A stretch of 64,000 nt of DNA. Source: Neonectria sp. B-13. Taxonomy: Eukaryota; Ascomycota; Sordariomycetes; Hypocreales; Nectriaceae. Location of the stretch: positions 62,001 through 126,000 of the forward strand of contig NOKP01000006.1 in assembly GCA_002682825.1 (NCBI GenBank). The letters are read 5' to 3'. Both the position numbers and the translations under genes were made by a program. Under the pieces are notes generated by a model that worked only from the letters and a program-made list of their open reading frames with translations, had not been told where the DNA came from and ran no database searches. Shown here piece after piece: positions 1 to 11,645 of this stretch (its first letter is position 1; every line of letters starts with the position of its first letter).

Positions 1-910
1 TTTTTTTCTCCTTTATATACTATAGAACCTACTAAATATGTTCTCTCTTTTTATTTTCTCTTTTCTTTATATTAGGCCTTATACCTATTTATCCTTTTCT
101 TTATCTCTCTTTATTAACCTTATCTTATTAACTTTAGGTCTAATTTATACTTATTATAATAGAGTTAATTGTAATATATTCATTCTTCTCTTAGGTACTT
201 TAGTATTATCTATAGATTCTCTTCCTTTATATTTGTTCCTTTTCCCTAAGTGAAGAGTAGTCTGACTTTATTCTTTGTTATTATAGTCTAAGAGACTATC
301 TCTAATATCTGTATCTTTTGTACTCCTTTTCCTTTTAAAATACTAATATTTCTTTATTAGATTCAAAAACCTTCTTATCTTAGTTATAAACCTTAAATAT
401 TAATATTATAAAGTTTACTATTATTGCCTTTATTATAGTACTAGTTGGTACTACTATAGCTAAGAAGGATAGAATCTTTATAGTCTTATGCTTTATTTAT
501 AAAAAGCTAATTAAGAGCTATATAAATCCTATTATTGCCCTTAGTAAGGTCTTTTCTTATATTTATAGTATTATAGATAGTAATAGCTTTAGCTTTAGTA
601 CTATTAATAAGGATATACTGGACTCTAAGTATAGTAATACTCTTATTAAGGGTAATAATAGTGTCTATTAGTTCTTTTTATTATATTTTTATAACCTTAA
701 GACTAGTGATTTTAAATCTATTAAGCTTTATTACTTTAATGCTTATTACTTATAAGTTCTTACCCCTTTTGGGCTGTTCTTATGCTATTATAACCTATAA
801 AGCTCTTCTTTTTAAAAGCTAATTACTAATATAAGATTCAGCTTTAAGGCTACTAATAATAATATTAAGGCTTTCTCTATTAGCCTAAATATAGTAGTAA
901 GCAATGCTAT
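1..910. other. AT-rich decayed coding relic, left half of an interrupted locus
   Basis: This stretch is strongly AT-rich and stop-filled, with no intact gene. In one plus-strand frame the last 350 bases read as protein with occasional stops. That frame continues without a shift into the sequence after 10585 if the LTR element and one AACTT duplicate are removed. It is therefore the left half of an older coding relic of unknown identity that the retrotransposon split. A hydrophobic 71-codon open frame at 38-253 is probably chance in AT-rich DNA. Confidence 0.5.
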
Positions 911-915
911 AACTT
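911..915. repeat. Left target-site duplication (AACTT)
   Basis: AACTT directly precedes the TG of the left LTR, and the same five bases directly follow the right LTR at 10581-10585. Five bases is the usual duplication length for Ty3/gypsy integrases. Confidence 0.85.
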
Positions 916-1111
916 TGTAAGAGGATAGACCTATACAGCCAACCTCAGAGTAAAGCTACTACAGCTACTATAGCTAGGGGCCTAGCCCTATAAGGACTAT
1001 ATAGAGTCCTTAGCAAGCAATCTCTAACTGCTCACTAAGTTAAAGTCTTATAATATATTAATACCTATCCTTCAAGCCTAATATCTTACCTTAGTCAAAC
1101 TAACCTTTATA
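916..1111 (+). repeat. Left (5') LTR of the chromovirus
   Basis: 196 bp starting TGTAAGAG and ending CTTTATA, colinear without gaps with 10385-10580. The two copies differ mainly by transitions, as expected from RIP. The terminal CA has become TA in both. Confidence 0.88.
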
Positions 1112-1139
1112 ATTCTTTAACTTCTATACCTACTTAGGT

Positions 1140-2800
1140 AATCAGCATAAATATTATAGCAATAAAGAATCTATAACTAACTCTAGTATAAATAATACAA
1201 CTACTAACTACTCTTCAACCAGTAGAAAATCCCTTATAAAAGGAACTAACAATTAAGAAAGCAATATAAGCTATAATCCTAAAGGAGCTAGGATAAGATA
1301 CCCTCCAATCAGTAGAATAACTAATCATAGAAGAAATAGTGAATGACTAGAAAGCACTATCCTTAGCTGTATTAGTAGAAGCTATAGAAACCTACCCCTT
1401 TTTAAGAAGTCCTATATTACTAGAAGCTATAGGTTACTATCTATCTAGAAGTAAGACCCTTAATATCTATAATAATAGCTTTTAATATTAGAATTAGTCC
1501 CTAATATACAATAAGTATTAAGGCTATTTGAATGTTCTATAATTATATAAAGAACACTTAGAATCTTAATAACTATACTAAGAGGTATTATAAGGGTTAA
1601 ATGATTATAGTTAATAGTAATTATACAGAGAATATTTAGAATCCTATTTATAATAAAGCTAAGACTAAAAGGAATCTAAGCTATAAGTAGTTATTAGGAT
1701 GTTTATATAGTAAATAGCCTAATAGATAGAATTCATAAGATAACTTATTAAACAACTAGTAATTATTATACCTAAAAGGGACTAAAATAAACCCTCTATA
1801 TATAACTATTAATTCCTATAGAATAATACTATAGGAGTTTAGATTAATAACTAAATCTATATAATTAAAGTAGAGAATAGCCTTTAAGTAGACTACTTAA
1901 ATGCTTAAAAGATTAAATAGTCTATAATAAAGTTCAGCTATTTACTATAAATATAATAGTATAACTATATAAGGAACCTTATAGAACCCTCTTAAAACAA
2001 TTTTCTTAACTTTATTTATAAAAGATATATAGACTTATTACTATAAGACTAATAGTTATATAATAAACTACTAAAGCTTTAATAGAGCAATAATCAATTA
2101 CTAATAAGCTATTTTAGCATTTAGCTTACTATATATACTTTACTAGGAATAGAAGATTAGGAAAACTAATTTAACTTAGTATACTAGTACTACTATAGCC
2201 TAAAGAAACCCCTCTATAGAGAGATAGACTATCTAAAGGTAGACCTTATTAATCCCTAAGATATAATAAATAAAGCTAAGAGATTATAGCTATATATATA
2301 CTATAATAGTAAGCCTATATAGAACAATAGCTATAAGTATAGTATCTTATATAAAGAGCAGAAGGAACCTAGAAAAATAATATTAAACTATTAGGGCTAA
2401 GATAGATAGTTTAAATACTATAGCTCTTTATTAAATAGAAGCAGCTTATAGAGCCTTAGACTATTATACCCTAGGAATGCTTCTACTACCTAAAGACTAT
2501 AAGATTACTAAATATATAATAGAAGTCCTCTACTTAATATTAAGTATTATAACTATAATAAAATAGGATATATATCTATAGATTATAAGCTCTTCTAATA
2601 ATTATAGAGCTAAGATACTAAGGGAAGCTACCTTAAGAAGAAAATTCAGATATAATTAGTTAATAGCTATATTAAGGATATAAACTCATTAGGAAATAAG
2701 TAAGTACTAGAGTTACCTTTAAAACCTTAGTACTAAAGCTAAGAATAATACCTATTAGATAGATTATCTAAGACTAGGTAATTATCCTCTAAATATACAA
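1140..2800 (+). pseudogene. gag-like region of the chromovirus, decayed
   Basis: This AT-rich plus-strand stretch lies between the left LTR and the protease relic, where gag (capsid/nucleocapsid) belongs. A frame rich in Asn, Lys, Gln and Tyr can be followed through many TAG/TAA stops. No CCHC zinc knuckle could be confirmed. The assignment rests mainly on position. Confidence 0.45.
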
Positions 2801-2814
2801 AGAGTAAATAGTCT

Positions 2815-4800
2815 AAATAGATATAAATACTTATACTTAGGTTAATATTATTAGTATAAGGCTAGTTAAAGAATTAGGCCTTAAAGTGCTAAAGGACTAA
2901 AAAGTACTAAGTCTTACTAGCTTTAATAAAACTACTACTTCTATACTATAGGTCTATTAGTTAATATTCTTCCTAATTGATTCTTAAGAATACCCTTAGA
3001 AGATCTAATAACTATTTACTAAAGTATAATACCTTACTAGAACTAATAATCTCCTCCTATTATTAGACTTAATAGGTAAGAAAGGCATACTGATTAATAC
3101 TTATATATATTTATAGAACTATAAGCTAATTACTCTAGTAGATCTAAAGACCTTTATAAAAGAGCTAATTAAGAATAGTAAGAAAGCTTTTATAATATAC
3201 ATTTATAGTATACTATTACTAGACAAGTGGCTAATAAGTACACTAGATAAGGATACAGAGAATAGACTAGGAACTCTTCCCCTAGAGCTTAAAGAGATAA
3301 GTAGTACCTTTAGTAAGCTAATAGCTAAGGACTTCCTAGTTCTAAAGGAAGCAAAGTATATTATTAACCTTTAGAAAGAAAAGAAACCCTTATATAAACT
3401 ATTATATCCTACTAATAGGAAATAAAGTAAGGTCCTAAGAGAATATATTAAGAAGTATCTTTAGAGTAGTTAGATAGAATAATCCATTAGTAAGACTAAA
3501 GCCTTAATACTTTTTATCCCTAAGAAGAATAGTATACTAAGGCTATATATAGACTATTAAGGTCTTAATACAATTACAATTAAGAATTATTACTTCTTAC
3601 TATTGATTAAGGACCTATTAGACTATCTTATAGAAGCTAAATAGATCATAAAGATTAACCTCTAAGATACCTACTATTAAATCTATATTAAGTCTAGCAA
3701 CTACTAAAAGACTATATTCTAAATATACTATAGGCATTTTTAGTATATAGTTATACTATTTAGATTAATTAATACTCTAGTAATATTCTAAGTATATATT
3801 TATTAAGTACTTATTAGACTATTAAATATAATCTATATTATATACTTAGATAATATTATAATCTATTCTTAAGATAGAGACTAATATACTAAGGATATAA
3901 AAGAAGTCCTCTAAAGGCTATAGAGTTTCTAACTGTATACTAAGCTATCTAAGTATATATTTTATTAATAAGAGATTAAATTCCTTAGGTATATTATTAC
4001 TTAAGAAGGGATTAAGATAAACCTAAAGAGAGTCTAAGCAATTATTAAATAGTTAATACTTAAGAACTTTAAGGATATTTAAGTTATTTTAGGATTCTAT
4101 AATTTCTATTAGAAGTTTATACCTAAGTACTCTAAGATTATAGAGCTATTTATTATAATACTAAAAGATAGTTAGAAAGGTTATAAGATAGGTAAATTCC
4201 ATTAGATAAAGTAATAAAACAAAGCTCTTTAAGAACTAAAGAATACTTTCTACTTTATAATCATTCTCTAATACTAAAATCTAGAACTCTACTTAAAGGT
4301 TAAGACTAATACTTTAGCTAAGATAGTATTAGGTATTCTATCCTAACTAATAGATAAGTAATATAGACTTATTGCTTACTAGTTATAGAAGCTCTTAGAA
4401 ATAGAATAGTATTAAGCTATAAGCTAATAGGAACTATTAGCTATTATTAAGAGCTTAAAGCATTAGAGTTACTACCTTCTAAGACTAAGTAAGAAATTCA
4501 TACTACTAATAAATTATATAGCCCTAATAGGTATAGTTTAAGCCTTTATATAAGACCTTTAGGGAAGGCTTATTAAATAGGTATATTAATTAGCCTCTTT
4601 CAATTTCAAAATATAATACTAACCAAGAGCTATTAATCCAGCTAATAGGCTATTAAGGCATTTAAACTATATAATAGAAGAGATAGCATATAAGGATATA
4701 CTCTTTATATTAGCTAAGAAACTCAACCTAATTAAAGTACTAATACTAAAAGTCCATTAAATAATTAAGAACTTACTAAATAAGAATAAAACTACTAAGG
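2815..4800 (+). pseudogene. Protease, reverse transcriptase and RNase H of the chromovirus, decayed
   Basis: Near 2830-3000 a retropepsin-like segment is readable (a degraded D-T/S-G site followed by VNVIS-type residues). At about 3480-3870 the reverse transcriptase palm is clear: the RLYIDYQGLN-like block near 3541, and YLDNI at 3841-3855, which stands for the catalytic YLDD and has lost one Asp. The connection and RNase H segment follow to about 4800. Many TAG codons interrupt the frame where Gln or Trp would be expected, so it cannot be expressed. Confidence 0.85.
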
Positions 4801-5199
4801 TATTTATATAGACTATAAAAGTAAACTTAATAAGTAAGAAGCCCTAAGAAGACTCTTCCCTTCTCAATTAGCCCTAGGCCAATAGACCCCTTAATATAAT
4901 ATTAAACTTAGTATTTATTTCTATAGTTACTATATACACTAGATAGGCTATAGATATAACCACTAAATAGTTAAAAACTGCTCAATAAAAGCCAGCCTTT
5001 TTATAATACTATAAAGACTTAATTAAAGCTAAGGTTATTATTCTAGAGTAATATATTTTATACTCTATTATAAAAGAACTTATAAAGAGTAAAATTGCAT
5101 TTCTCTTATAATTATTCTATAAGTTAGAAGACCTAGTCTAAGGACTATAAACTAAAGATTAATTCTACTAATAATAGTTAGTAAAGGTTTAGAAAGCAG

Positions 5200-6545
5200 C
5201 TAGAAACTAAGAATATTACTATTATAATATATAAAGTACTTTTTTCTTCAAAGGAAGGTTAATAATCCTAGACTAATATATAATAAGATAAGAGATCCTT
5301 TACTAATACTATAATAATCTATAGTTAGAATACATAAAAGCTATTAAAACTTTAAAGCTTATTATATATAAGTTCTACTAGAACTAGATTTCTAAGGATA
5401 TAAAGGATTATACCTAGAAGTATTAGTAATACTAGAGTATATATACACTAAGGTATAAACCTTATAGGCAATTGCAATTACTATTACTATTAGTATACTC
5501 ATTCTAAGAAATCAGCTTAAACTTTATTATAGGCTTATTAAATAGTGCTTAAGTAGATAGTAAGGAATATAATATAATCCTTATTATTATCTATTATATA
5601 ATAAAGTATATAATATTCCTTCTAATAAAGAAGATACTTAATATAGTATAAATAGTATAGATCTTATATAAATATATAGAATATAAGTTTAAAGTACTAA
5701 AAGGCATTATAAGTAATTAAGATAAGCTCTTTATTAGTTAATTCTAAAAGAACCTAATAAAAGAAAGAATAACCTATTACTAACTATCTACTATATATTA
5801 CCTATAGATAGATAGATAAATAAAAAGGATAAACTAAGTACTAAAAAAGTACCTTTAACTATATACTAAGAACTCTCTATAATAATAGATTATATAACTA
5901 TTAAAAGTAGAATTTACATATAATAATAATACTTATAGTACTATTAGGGTATTACTAATATAAGCTTTATATAGATATTACCTTAGACTAATAGAGTATA
6001 TATTAGAATATATAAAGTTAAAGGTATAAAAAGTATAAGAATATATTATAACCCTTTAGTAAGTATATACTAAAGCCCTAAAATATTAATAGAGAGTAGT
6101 AGAATCTTAAGTAAAATACTATAACTAATAACATAAGCTCTAAGAATACTATAAAAGGTAGATCATAGGACTATTAATAAGAAACTTCTACTTTAAACAC
6201 TAAAAGCTAGCTTTTAAATTTATTAAAGTAGTTATTATAGAAAGAATAGGAAAATAGACCTACTATATATACCTTCTAGAGTAATACCAAAGGATATATA
6301 ATATATTTTCTATTACTCTTCTAAAGCTATAGTTAAGTAATAATCAAGCAGTAGCCAAAGGCTTACCAATCTTACTAAAGCTCAAAGAGGAGGAGGATAA
6401 ATAGGAAGTAAAGGATATTATAAGCTATAAAGAGAAGGTAGAATAAAATTTCTATTAAGTCAAATGGATAGACTAGCTAATAGAATATAATACCTAGGAG
6501 CTAGAATAATACTTAGAAAATACTTTAAAGATCCTTTAGTAATAT
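5200..6545 (+). pseudogene. Integrase and chromodomain of the chromovirus, decayed
   Basis: The stretch reads as an rve integrase core (FIIGLLNSAQVD-like block near 5530, then the region with QIDRQIKRIN near 5805), with stops throughout. At about 6430-6545 a chromodomain is recognisable from VKWID, IEYNT*ELEQYLEN and the following helix. Its conserved Trp codons appear as TAG. In intact chromoviruses this domain binds modified histone H3 and steers integration into heterochromatin. Confidence 0.85.
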
Positions 6546-7460
6546 TATAAGTAATAAAGATAGATATATAAAAGGTAGAATAATAAGTAAATCTATTGTT
6601 ATTAGTACTAAAGGTATAATAAGAGATTATTATCTTAATATTATCTTACTAAAAACCTTATACCTATCTAAAGACTAAGCTCTCTTACTAGCTCTAAAAC
6701 CTATATTAAACTATTACTATAGAAAGTCTAAAAATAATATAAGATCCCTTATAAGAATCTAGAAAATATATAAGTCTTAAATAGTAAAAGACTTAAAACT
6801 ACTATTAGTAGGATAATTAGGATTATCTTAGTAAGTGCTTAGAAAATGCTAAATAAAACTAGTATAAGTATAGTATTATAAAGAACTAAGAGTCTATACT
6901 AATGAATAGAAGGTCTTAACCTTCTTAGTTAGAGGAGAGAAAGTCTTATGCTTAGAATTAAAGGTAAAACAGATAGAATTATATAGAGGGTCTATTAAGA
7001 GCTTATTAATAGACTTAGAGGGAATAATAATCTCCTTAGCTATAGCCTTATCTTTTCTCTTATTCTTACTTTTATACTTTTTAGCTTACTAAGAAGACTT
7101 ATGTATAAGGGGTAAGGGCTCTTTGATTACTTTCTAAGGAGGAAGAGTAGGATTATAAGGGGTAGAGGTTAGAAGAGATAGGTTAGGGGACTGTATAAGT
7201 GTTTTAACAATTGAGATGTCTATATAATATAGCATAAAGCTAGTACCTACTCTATAATGAGTAGGAGTACTTTTATGGAATAAGATAAGACAAAGAGGAG
7301 TAGGTATATACTCCTTATATACTGTATTAACTAAAGTAAGAGTATTAATATTTATAGTTATAGGGTACTCTCTAAGGGTACTTTCCTTCTTAATAAAAGG
7401 ATCCTTAGTAGTCTTAGTAATTATAAGATAAGTAAGTACTAACTATAGGTTATATATAAT
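6546..7460. other. AT-rich region downstream of the chromodomain, no gene recognised
   Basis: Heavily AT-rich DNA with stops in all frames. It lies inside the retrotransposon between the chromodomain and the GC-normal island. No domain was recognised on either strand. Confidence 0.4.
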
Positions 7461-7525
7461 ACTATTCACTGTTGAAACTACTGTTTGGACTACTGTTTCT
7501 GCCTATCCGCAATTGCGCTGAACAG

Positions 7526-8959
7526 TCACGTGTTTCCTTTGCTTGAGCTTAACGGGGGGATAGATCTTTGGATTTTGAACCTAATTATTGACTTTTGCCC
7601 CCTCCAGCTTCCCAGAACTCCCTCCGCCAAATCCCTCCATGCTTCGTGGCCGATGTTAGAGATGACCAGATTCCCTCGGTTTCCAATGCAGTCGTGCAGC
7701 TTCTTGAGGAACTCCTTCTCTGTAGCAGTGATATTGCTGTTCCTTTCTAGCTTTAGAGCTAGCCTCTCTAGAAAGAGCTGTTCTATTGCAATCCACTGGG
7801 CTGTTGCTGTATCAAGCTGGATTCCGTCTTGCAGTAGGATGTTGCAGCCAAAGACTGCCAATTGGACCAATTTCTTAGGTCTAAAGCAATTGATCATAGG
7901 CTGTTTTATATGCCCTAGGCCAGACTTTTGAGCTGCAATTTGCAGCGTAGAAATGAGGCTTGGATGTTCTTTCAATTCGATATATAGGTNNNNNNNNNNN
8001 NNNNNNNNNNNNNNNNNNNNNNNNNNNNNNNNNNNNNNNNNNNNNNNNNNNNNNNNNNNNNNNNNNNNNNNNNNNNNNNNNNNNNNNNNNNNNNNNNNNN
8101 NNNNNNNNNNNNNNNNNNNNNNNNNNNNNNNNNNNNNNNNNNNNNNNNNNNNNNNNNNNNNNNNNNNNNNNNNNNNNNNNNNNNNNNNNNNNNNNNNNNN
8201 NNNNNNNNNNNNNNNNNNNNNNNNNNNNNNNNNNNNNNNNNNNNNNNNNNNNNNNNNNNNNNNNNNNNNNNNNNNNNNNNNNNNNNNNNNNNNNNNNNNN
8301 NNNNNNNNNNNNNNNNNNNNNNNNNNNNNNNNNNNNNNNNNNNNNNNNNNNNNNNNNNNNNNNNNNNNNNNNNNNNNNNNNNNNNNNNNNNNNNNNNNNN
8401 NNNNNNNNNNNNNNNNNNNNNNNNNNNNNNNNNNNNNNNNNNNNNNNNNNNNNNNNNNNNNNNNNNNNNNNNNNNNNNNNNNNNNNNNNNNNNNNNNNNN
8501 NNNNNNNNNNNNNNNNNNNNNNNNNNNNNNNNNNNNNNNNNNNNNNNNNNNNNNNNNNNNNNNNNNNNNNNNNNNNNNNNNNNNNNNNNNNNNNNNNNNN
8601 NNNNNNNNNNNNNNNNNNNNNNNNNNNNNNNNNNNNNNNNNNNNNNNNNNNNNNNNNNNNNNNNNNNNNNNNNNNNNNNNNNNNNNNNNNNNNNNNNNNN
8701 NNNNNNNNNNNNNNNNNNNNNNNNNNNNNNNNAGTAGGATGTTGCAGCCAAAGACTGCCAATTGGACCAATTTCTTAGGTCTAAAGCAATTGATCATAGG
8801 CTGTTTTATATGCCCTAGGCCAGACTTTTGAGCTGCAATTTGCAGCGTAGAAATGAGGCTTGGATGTTCTTTCAATTCGATATATAGGTTATATGAGAGC
8901 CCATGTGTATAGCTTGGCAAGGGCTCGCCGGGCTGTAGTGCGATTCGGACGGCAGTCAT
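7526..8959 (-). CDS. Unrecognised protein gene inside the retrotransposon, interrupted by an assembly gap
   Basis: A minus-strand open frame starts at the ATG at 8959-8957 and stops at 7526-7528. It is broken only by 743 N at 7990-8732. The 157 bases on each side of the gap are duplicated with an offset of exactly 900, a multiple of three. If the duplication is an unmerged contig overlap, the true product is about 177 residues. It shows no signal peptide or known domain to me. The C-terminal half has amphipathic helices (blocks IEQLFLERLALKLERN and EKEFLKKLHDCIGNR). Codon use is GC-normal and free of RIP damage, unlike the surrounding element. It could be a captured host gene, a nested insertion or an element-specific accessory ORF. 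Confidence 0.5.
   Translation of the reverse strand: MTAVRIALQPGEPLPSYTHGLSYNLYIELKEHPSLISTLQIAAQKSGLGHIKQPMINCFRPKKLVQLAVFGCNILXXXXXXXXXXXXXXXXXXXXXXXXXXXXXXXXXXXXXXXXXXXXXXXXXXXXXXXXXXXXXXXXXXXXXXXXXXXXXXXXXXXXXXXXXXXXXXXXXXXXXXXXXXXXXXXXXXXXXXXXXXXXXXXXXXXXXXXXXXXXXXXXXXXXXXXXXXXXXXXXXXXXXXXXXXXXXXXXXXXXXXXXXXXXXXXXXXXXXXXXXXXXXXXXXXXXXXXXXXXXXXXXXXXXXXXXXXXXXXXXXXXXXXXXXLYIELKEHPSLISTLQIAAQKSGLGHIKQPMINCFRPKKLVQLAVFGCNILLQDGIQLDTATAQWIAIEQLFLERLALKLERNSNITATEKEFLKKLHDCIGNRGNLVISNIGHEAWRDLAEGVLGSWRGQKSIIRFKIQRSIPPLSSSKGNT
7833..7989 (+). repeat. Left copy of the exact 157-bp duplication flanking the gap
   Basis: These 157 bases are identical to 8733-8889, directly abut the N run and have no mismatch. 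This is more typical of an unmerged contig overlap than of a biological repeat in a region full of point mutations. Confidence 0.9.
7990..8732. other. Assembly gap (743 N)
   Basis: A run of N sits between two identical 157-bp flanks. Gap plus overlap is exactly 900 bases. The gap probably contains no real sequence. Confidence 0.95.
8733..8889 (+). repeat. Right copy of the exact 157-bp duplication flanking the gap
   Basis: Identical to 7833-7989. It continues rightwards into unique sequence that extends the minus-strand ORF to its start codon. Confidence 0.9.
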
Positions 8960-9077
8960 CTTGTGCGATCGGTGGTGTGGTTGTTGTATTGTTTGGAAGG
9001 TCGGATGGAATGCGAAGAGGTAACCTGGAAAGCGCAGAGCCTTGCAGGCTGGGCTTTTATCCCAAGGGGTTTTAGCC

Positions 9078-9130
9078 TTTTCCAAGGTCTAGCTTTTCTA
9101 AGATCTAGCTTTTCCAAGATCTAGCTTTTC
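9078..9130 (+). repeat. 16-bp tandem repeat, about 3.3 copies
   Basis: Unit TTTTCCAAGATCTAGC, with starts at 9078, 9094, 9110 and a partial copy at 9126. The first two copies each differ from it by one base. It lies in the presumed 5' flank of the minus-strand ORF. Confidence 0.85.
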
Positions 9131-9294
9131 CAGCTGATTGGGGCAGCAAAACTTACACCTTAACTTTATAGCAGAAACTTTTATCTCCTTGAGTCATTGT
9201 TGCCTTGGGCTTGGGTATTAAGCCTATTATACTGTTGTTTTTTCTGTTTTCTTTTATACTGTTTAACCTTTAGCCTCTTCTCTAGGTGTGTGCT

Positions 9295-10384
9295 ACCAAG
9301 GACTATTATATCTAAATATAATACTATTATCCTAGATATAAAGAGATTAAGTAGCTTCTAAGAGCTATATAAGTTTATTAGAGCTAATAGGTATAATAAG
9401 GTAATACTAGGAAAAGATTAGTAAAGATCTATTGAATATATAATAAGTAAATGCTTACTTAAAGTTAGAAATTAAGTATTATTATTTCCTATATTAAAGC
9501 AGTATTCTATATCTATAGGGTAGTTATTATAGTAATATTATCTTACTGCTTTTACTAAGTAATTACTAGATCTTTAAGGAATAATTGAATATTATACTAA
9601 GTAAAAGTAGTATTATATATAGTATACTCTAGATACTAATAACCTAAGGCTAAAGGAGTAGGATTTTCTATTCCTATAGAATAAAAGCTTTTAGGATTAT
9701 CCTATAGATACTCTAAGTATAAAGCATTCTAATACTATTAAGCAATATTAAACAACTCTAAGGGGATCTATTAAAAGTCAGTTAATAAACATATAATAAT
9801 TATATATAGAATATACTATACTACATTTTTTATTAGCCTACTTATAGACTATATACTAATTCTTTAAACTTCTAGTAGAATAATAAAGGACTAGAGAATT
9901 ATATTTCTAGGTAAAATAATAAAAATAGAGCACTTAGCTAGGAAGTTATATAATAAATTCTATATTATTAGTTTAATACTAGCTTAATACCTACCCTATT
10001 CAAGGAAGAATAGATATTATAGTAATAATAGTAAGAGCTTAGTAAATAGGCAAAGATAAGATAGAATCTAAGGAGGCTAAAGATAGAAGCACTAAGGTAA
10101 AACAGAGAAATAGTAGTAATAGAATATAGAATACTCAAAGAACTATAAGCATTAATATAGAGAAAAGAAAATAGTAGAATAATAAAAAGAAAAAACCTAT
10201 AAAGGAAATAAATAAGCTAGGTAAATAATACTAGACTATAGGTTAAAGCAGTCTTACTCTACTATTTACCAATAGCACACTGAATAGGCTACCTCTACTA
10301 TAACTATAGTAACTAAGACCCTATAATATACTAAATCATATAATAATAACAACTAAAGATCAGCTGTTCAAAGAGGGGGATAAT
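9295..10384 (+). pseudogene. Stop-filled coding relic between the island and the right LTR
   Basis: AT-rich DNA in which one plus-strand frame is protein-like through many TAG/TAA codons (Gln- and Lys-rich near 10000-10250). It may be an extra 3' ORF of the chromovirus or a displaced gag-like segment. No domain was recognised. GC-normal sequence stops sharply at about 9290, so this part has been mutated like the rest of the element. Confidence 0.4.
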
Positions 10385-10580
10385 TGTAAGAGAATAGACT
10401 TATACAGCCAACCTTAGAGTAAAGCCACTATAGCTACTATAGCTAGGGGCTTAGCCTTATAAGGACTATATAGAGTCCTTAGCAAGCAATCTCTAACTAC
10501 TTACTAAGTTAAAGTCTTACAATATACTAATACCTACTCTTTAAGCCTAATATCTCACTCTGGTCAAACCAACCTTTATA
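10385..10580 (+). repeat. Right (3') LTR of the chromovirus
   Basis: 196 bp colinear with 916-1111, starting TGTAAGAG and ending CTTTATA. It is followed by the AACTT duplication. Confidence 0.88.
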
Positions 10581-10585
10581 AACTT
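10581..10585. repeat. Right target-site duplication (AACTT)
   Basis: Exact match to 911-915, immediately outside the right LTR. Confidence 0.85.
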
Positions 10586-10586
10586 A

Positions 10587-11645
10587 TATTATGCCTAAGA
10601 CTGGCTTTAAGCTTAACCTAGACCCTTTAAAGGGACTTATTAACCCTGCTTGGATTATCTATCTATATTTAAAGAACTTTAACTCTCTTTCCTAGCCTAC
10701 TAATTCTAATAGTACTAAGGCTAGTATTAGTAATACTATTAACCTTAGCAAAAGTATAGGCTTTTCTAACTGAACTTACAATAGCTAGTATTCTTCTATA
10801 AGAGCTAATATCTACTTCCCTTCCTATTATAACCCTAATACTAGTCTTATTAACTATAAGAAGAATATAGTATTCCCCTTAGATAATAATAAAAAGCTAG
10901 ACTGCTTTAAAGGCTATACTTATATTCCTTAAATCTTTTATAAGGTATACTAGAACACTTAAAAGTTCTAGGGTCATTAGGAAGAAGGAAAAAGTAAGTA
11001 GCCCTTTGTTTAGTCCAATAGTAATATTACTAGCTATAGTAACTATACTAATTTCCTAGCTGGTTAGGATAAGGACCTTCTTTAGTATATTATTAATACC
11101 TATAATACAGGTACTAGTAGAATAGACAAGTACTTAGGCTTATTCTATAGCATTAATAATAAGAAGTATACTATTGAATCTAAGGTTAATAAGAAGGTTA
11201 ATAGTATAATAAGCAAGCTGCTTAAAGACTGCACTCTTACTAGTTTTAAGTATAGAAATAGTAACTCTAGTAACTCTTCTAATAATAGTAACTCTACTGC
11301 TTCTATTAGTAGTAAGGCTTTAGGAGATAATACTACTATTAGTACTTCTAGTGCTACTTTATCTAGCACTATTATTTCTAATGCTATAGTTTTTAGTACT
11401 ATAACTTCTACTACTAAGTATACTACTATAGATAAACCTACTATCTTAGCTCTCTATAAGGTAATTGACTCTATTAATATTATATTAATCTCTATTAAGG
11501 CTGTTTTAGCTTTATCTAAAGCTGTTTCTTACTTAGAGGCTCTTAAGGCTACTACTATTAGCTCTAAGTCTAAGGCTATTAAGCCTATTAGCATTTATAG
11601 TAATTCTAATAAGTCTACCTATAAGTATAAGACTTATACTATCTA
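10587..11645 (+). pseudogene. Decayed coding relic of unknown family, right half of the interrupted locus
   Basis: A plus-strand frame opens next to the retrotransposon and can be followed about 350 codons with scattered TAG/TAA, several where Gln would be natural. The product is Ser-, Thr-, Asn- and Lys-rich in its second half (11220-11640), so the family cannot be told. It continues the frame that ends at 910 once the retrotransposon and one AACTT copy are removed. It is therefore the 3' half of the locus the element inserted into. Confidence 0.45.

Larger units (their letters stand above)
916..10580 (+). mobile_element. Ty3/gypsy chromovirus LTR retrotransposon relic, RIP-mutated
   Basis: The element is bounded by two 196-bp LTRs at exactly constant offset (9469) and by a 5-bp duplication AACTT. 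Plus-strand relics appear in the order gag-like region, aspartic protease, reverse transcriptase, RNase H, integrase and chromodomain. This is Ty3/gypsy order with the chromodomain that defines chromoviruses. All frames are interrupted by many TAG/TAA, so the element is dead. The 3.8 kb between chromodomain and right LTR is unusually long. It contains a GC-normal island with its own ORF and an assembly gap. Removing the likely artefactual 900 bp leaves about 8.8 kb. Removing the element rejoins an open frame across the insertion site, which supports the boundaries. Confidence 0.88.

Noticed and set aside
7953..8831. Open frames of 259-292 codons running across the N gap on both strands
   Set aside because: They are composed almost entirely of unknown residues from the gap and are artefacts of N not being read as a stop.
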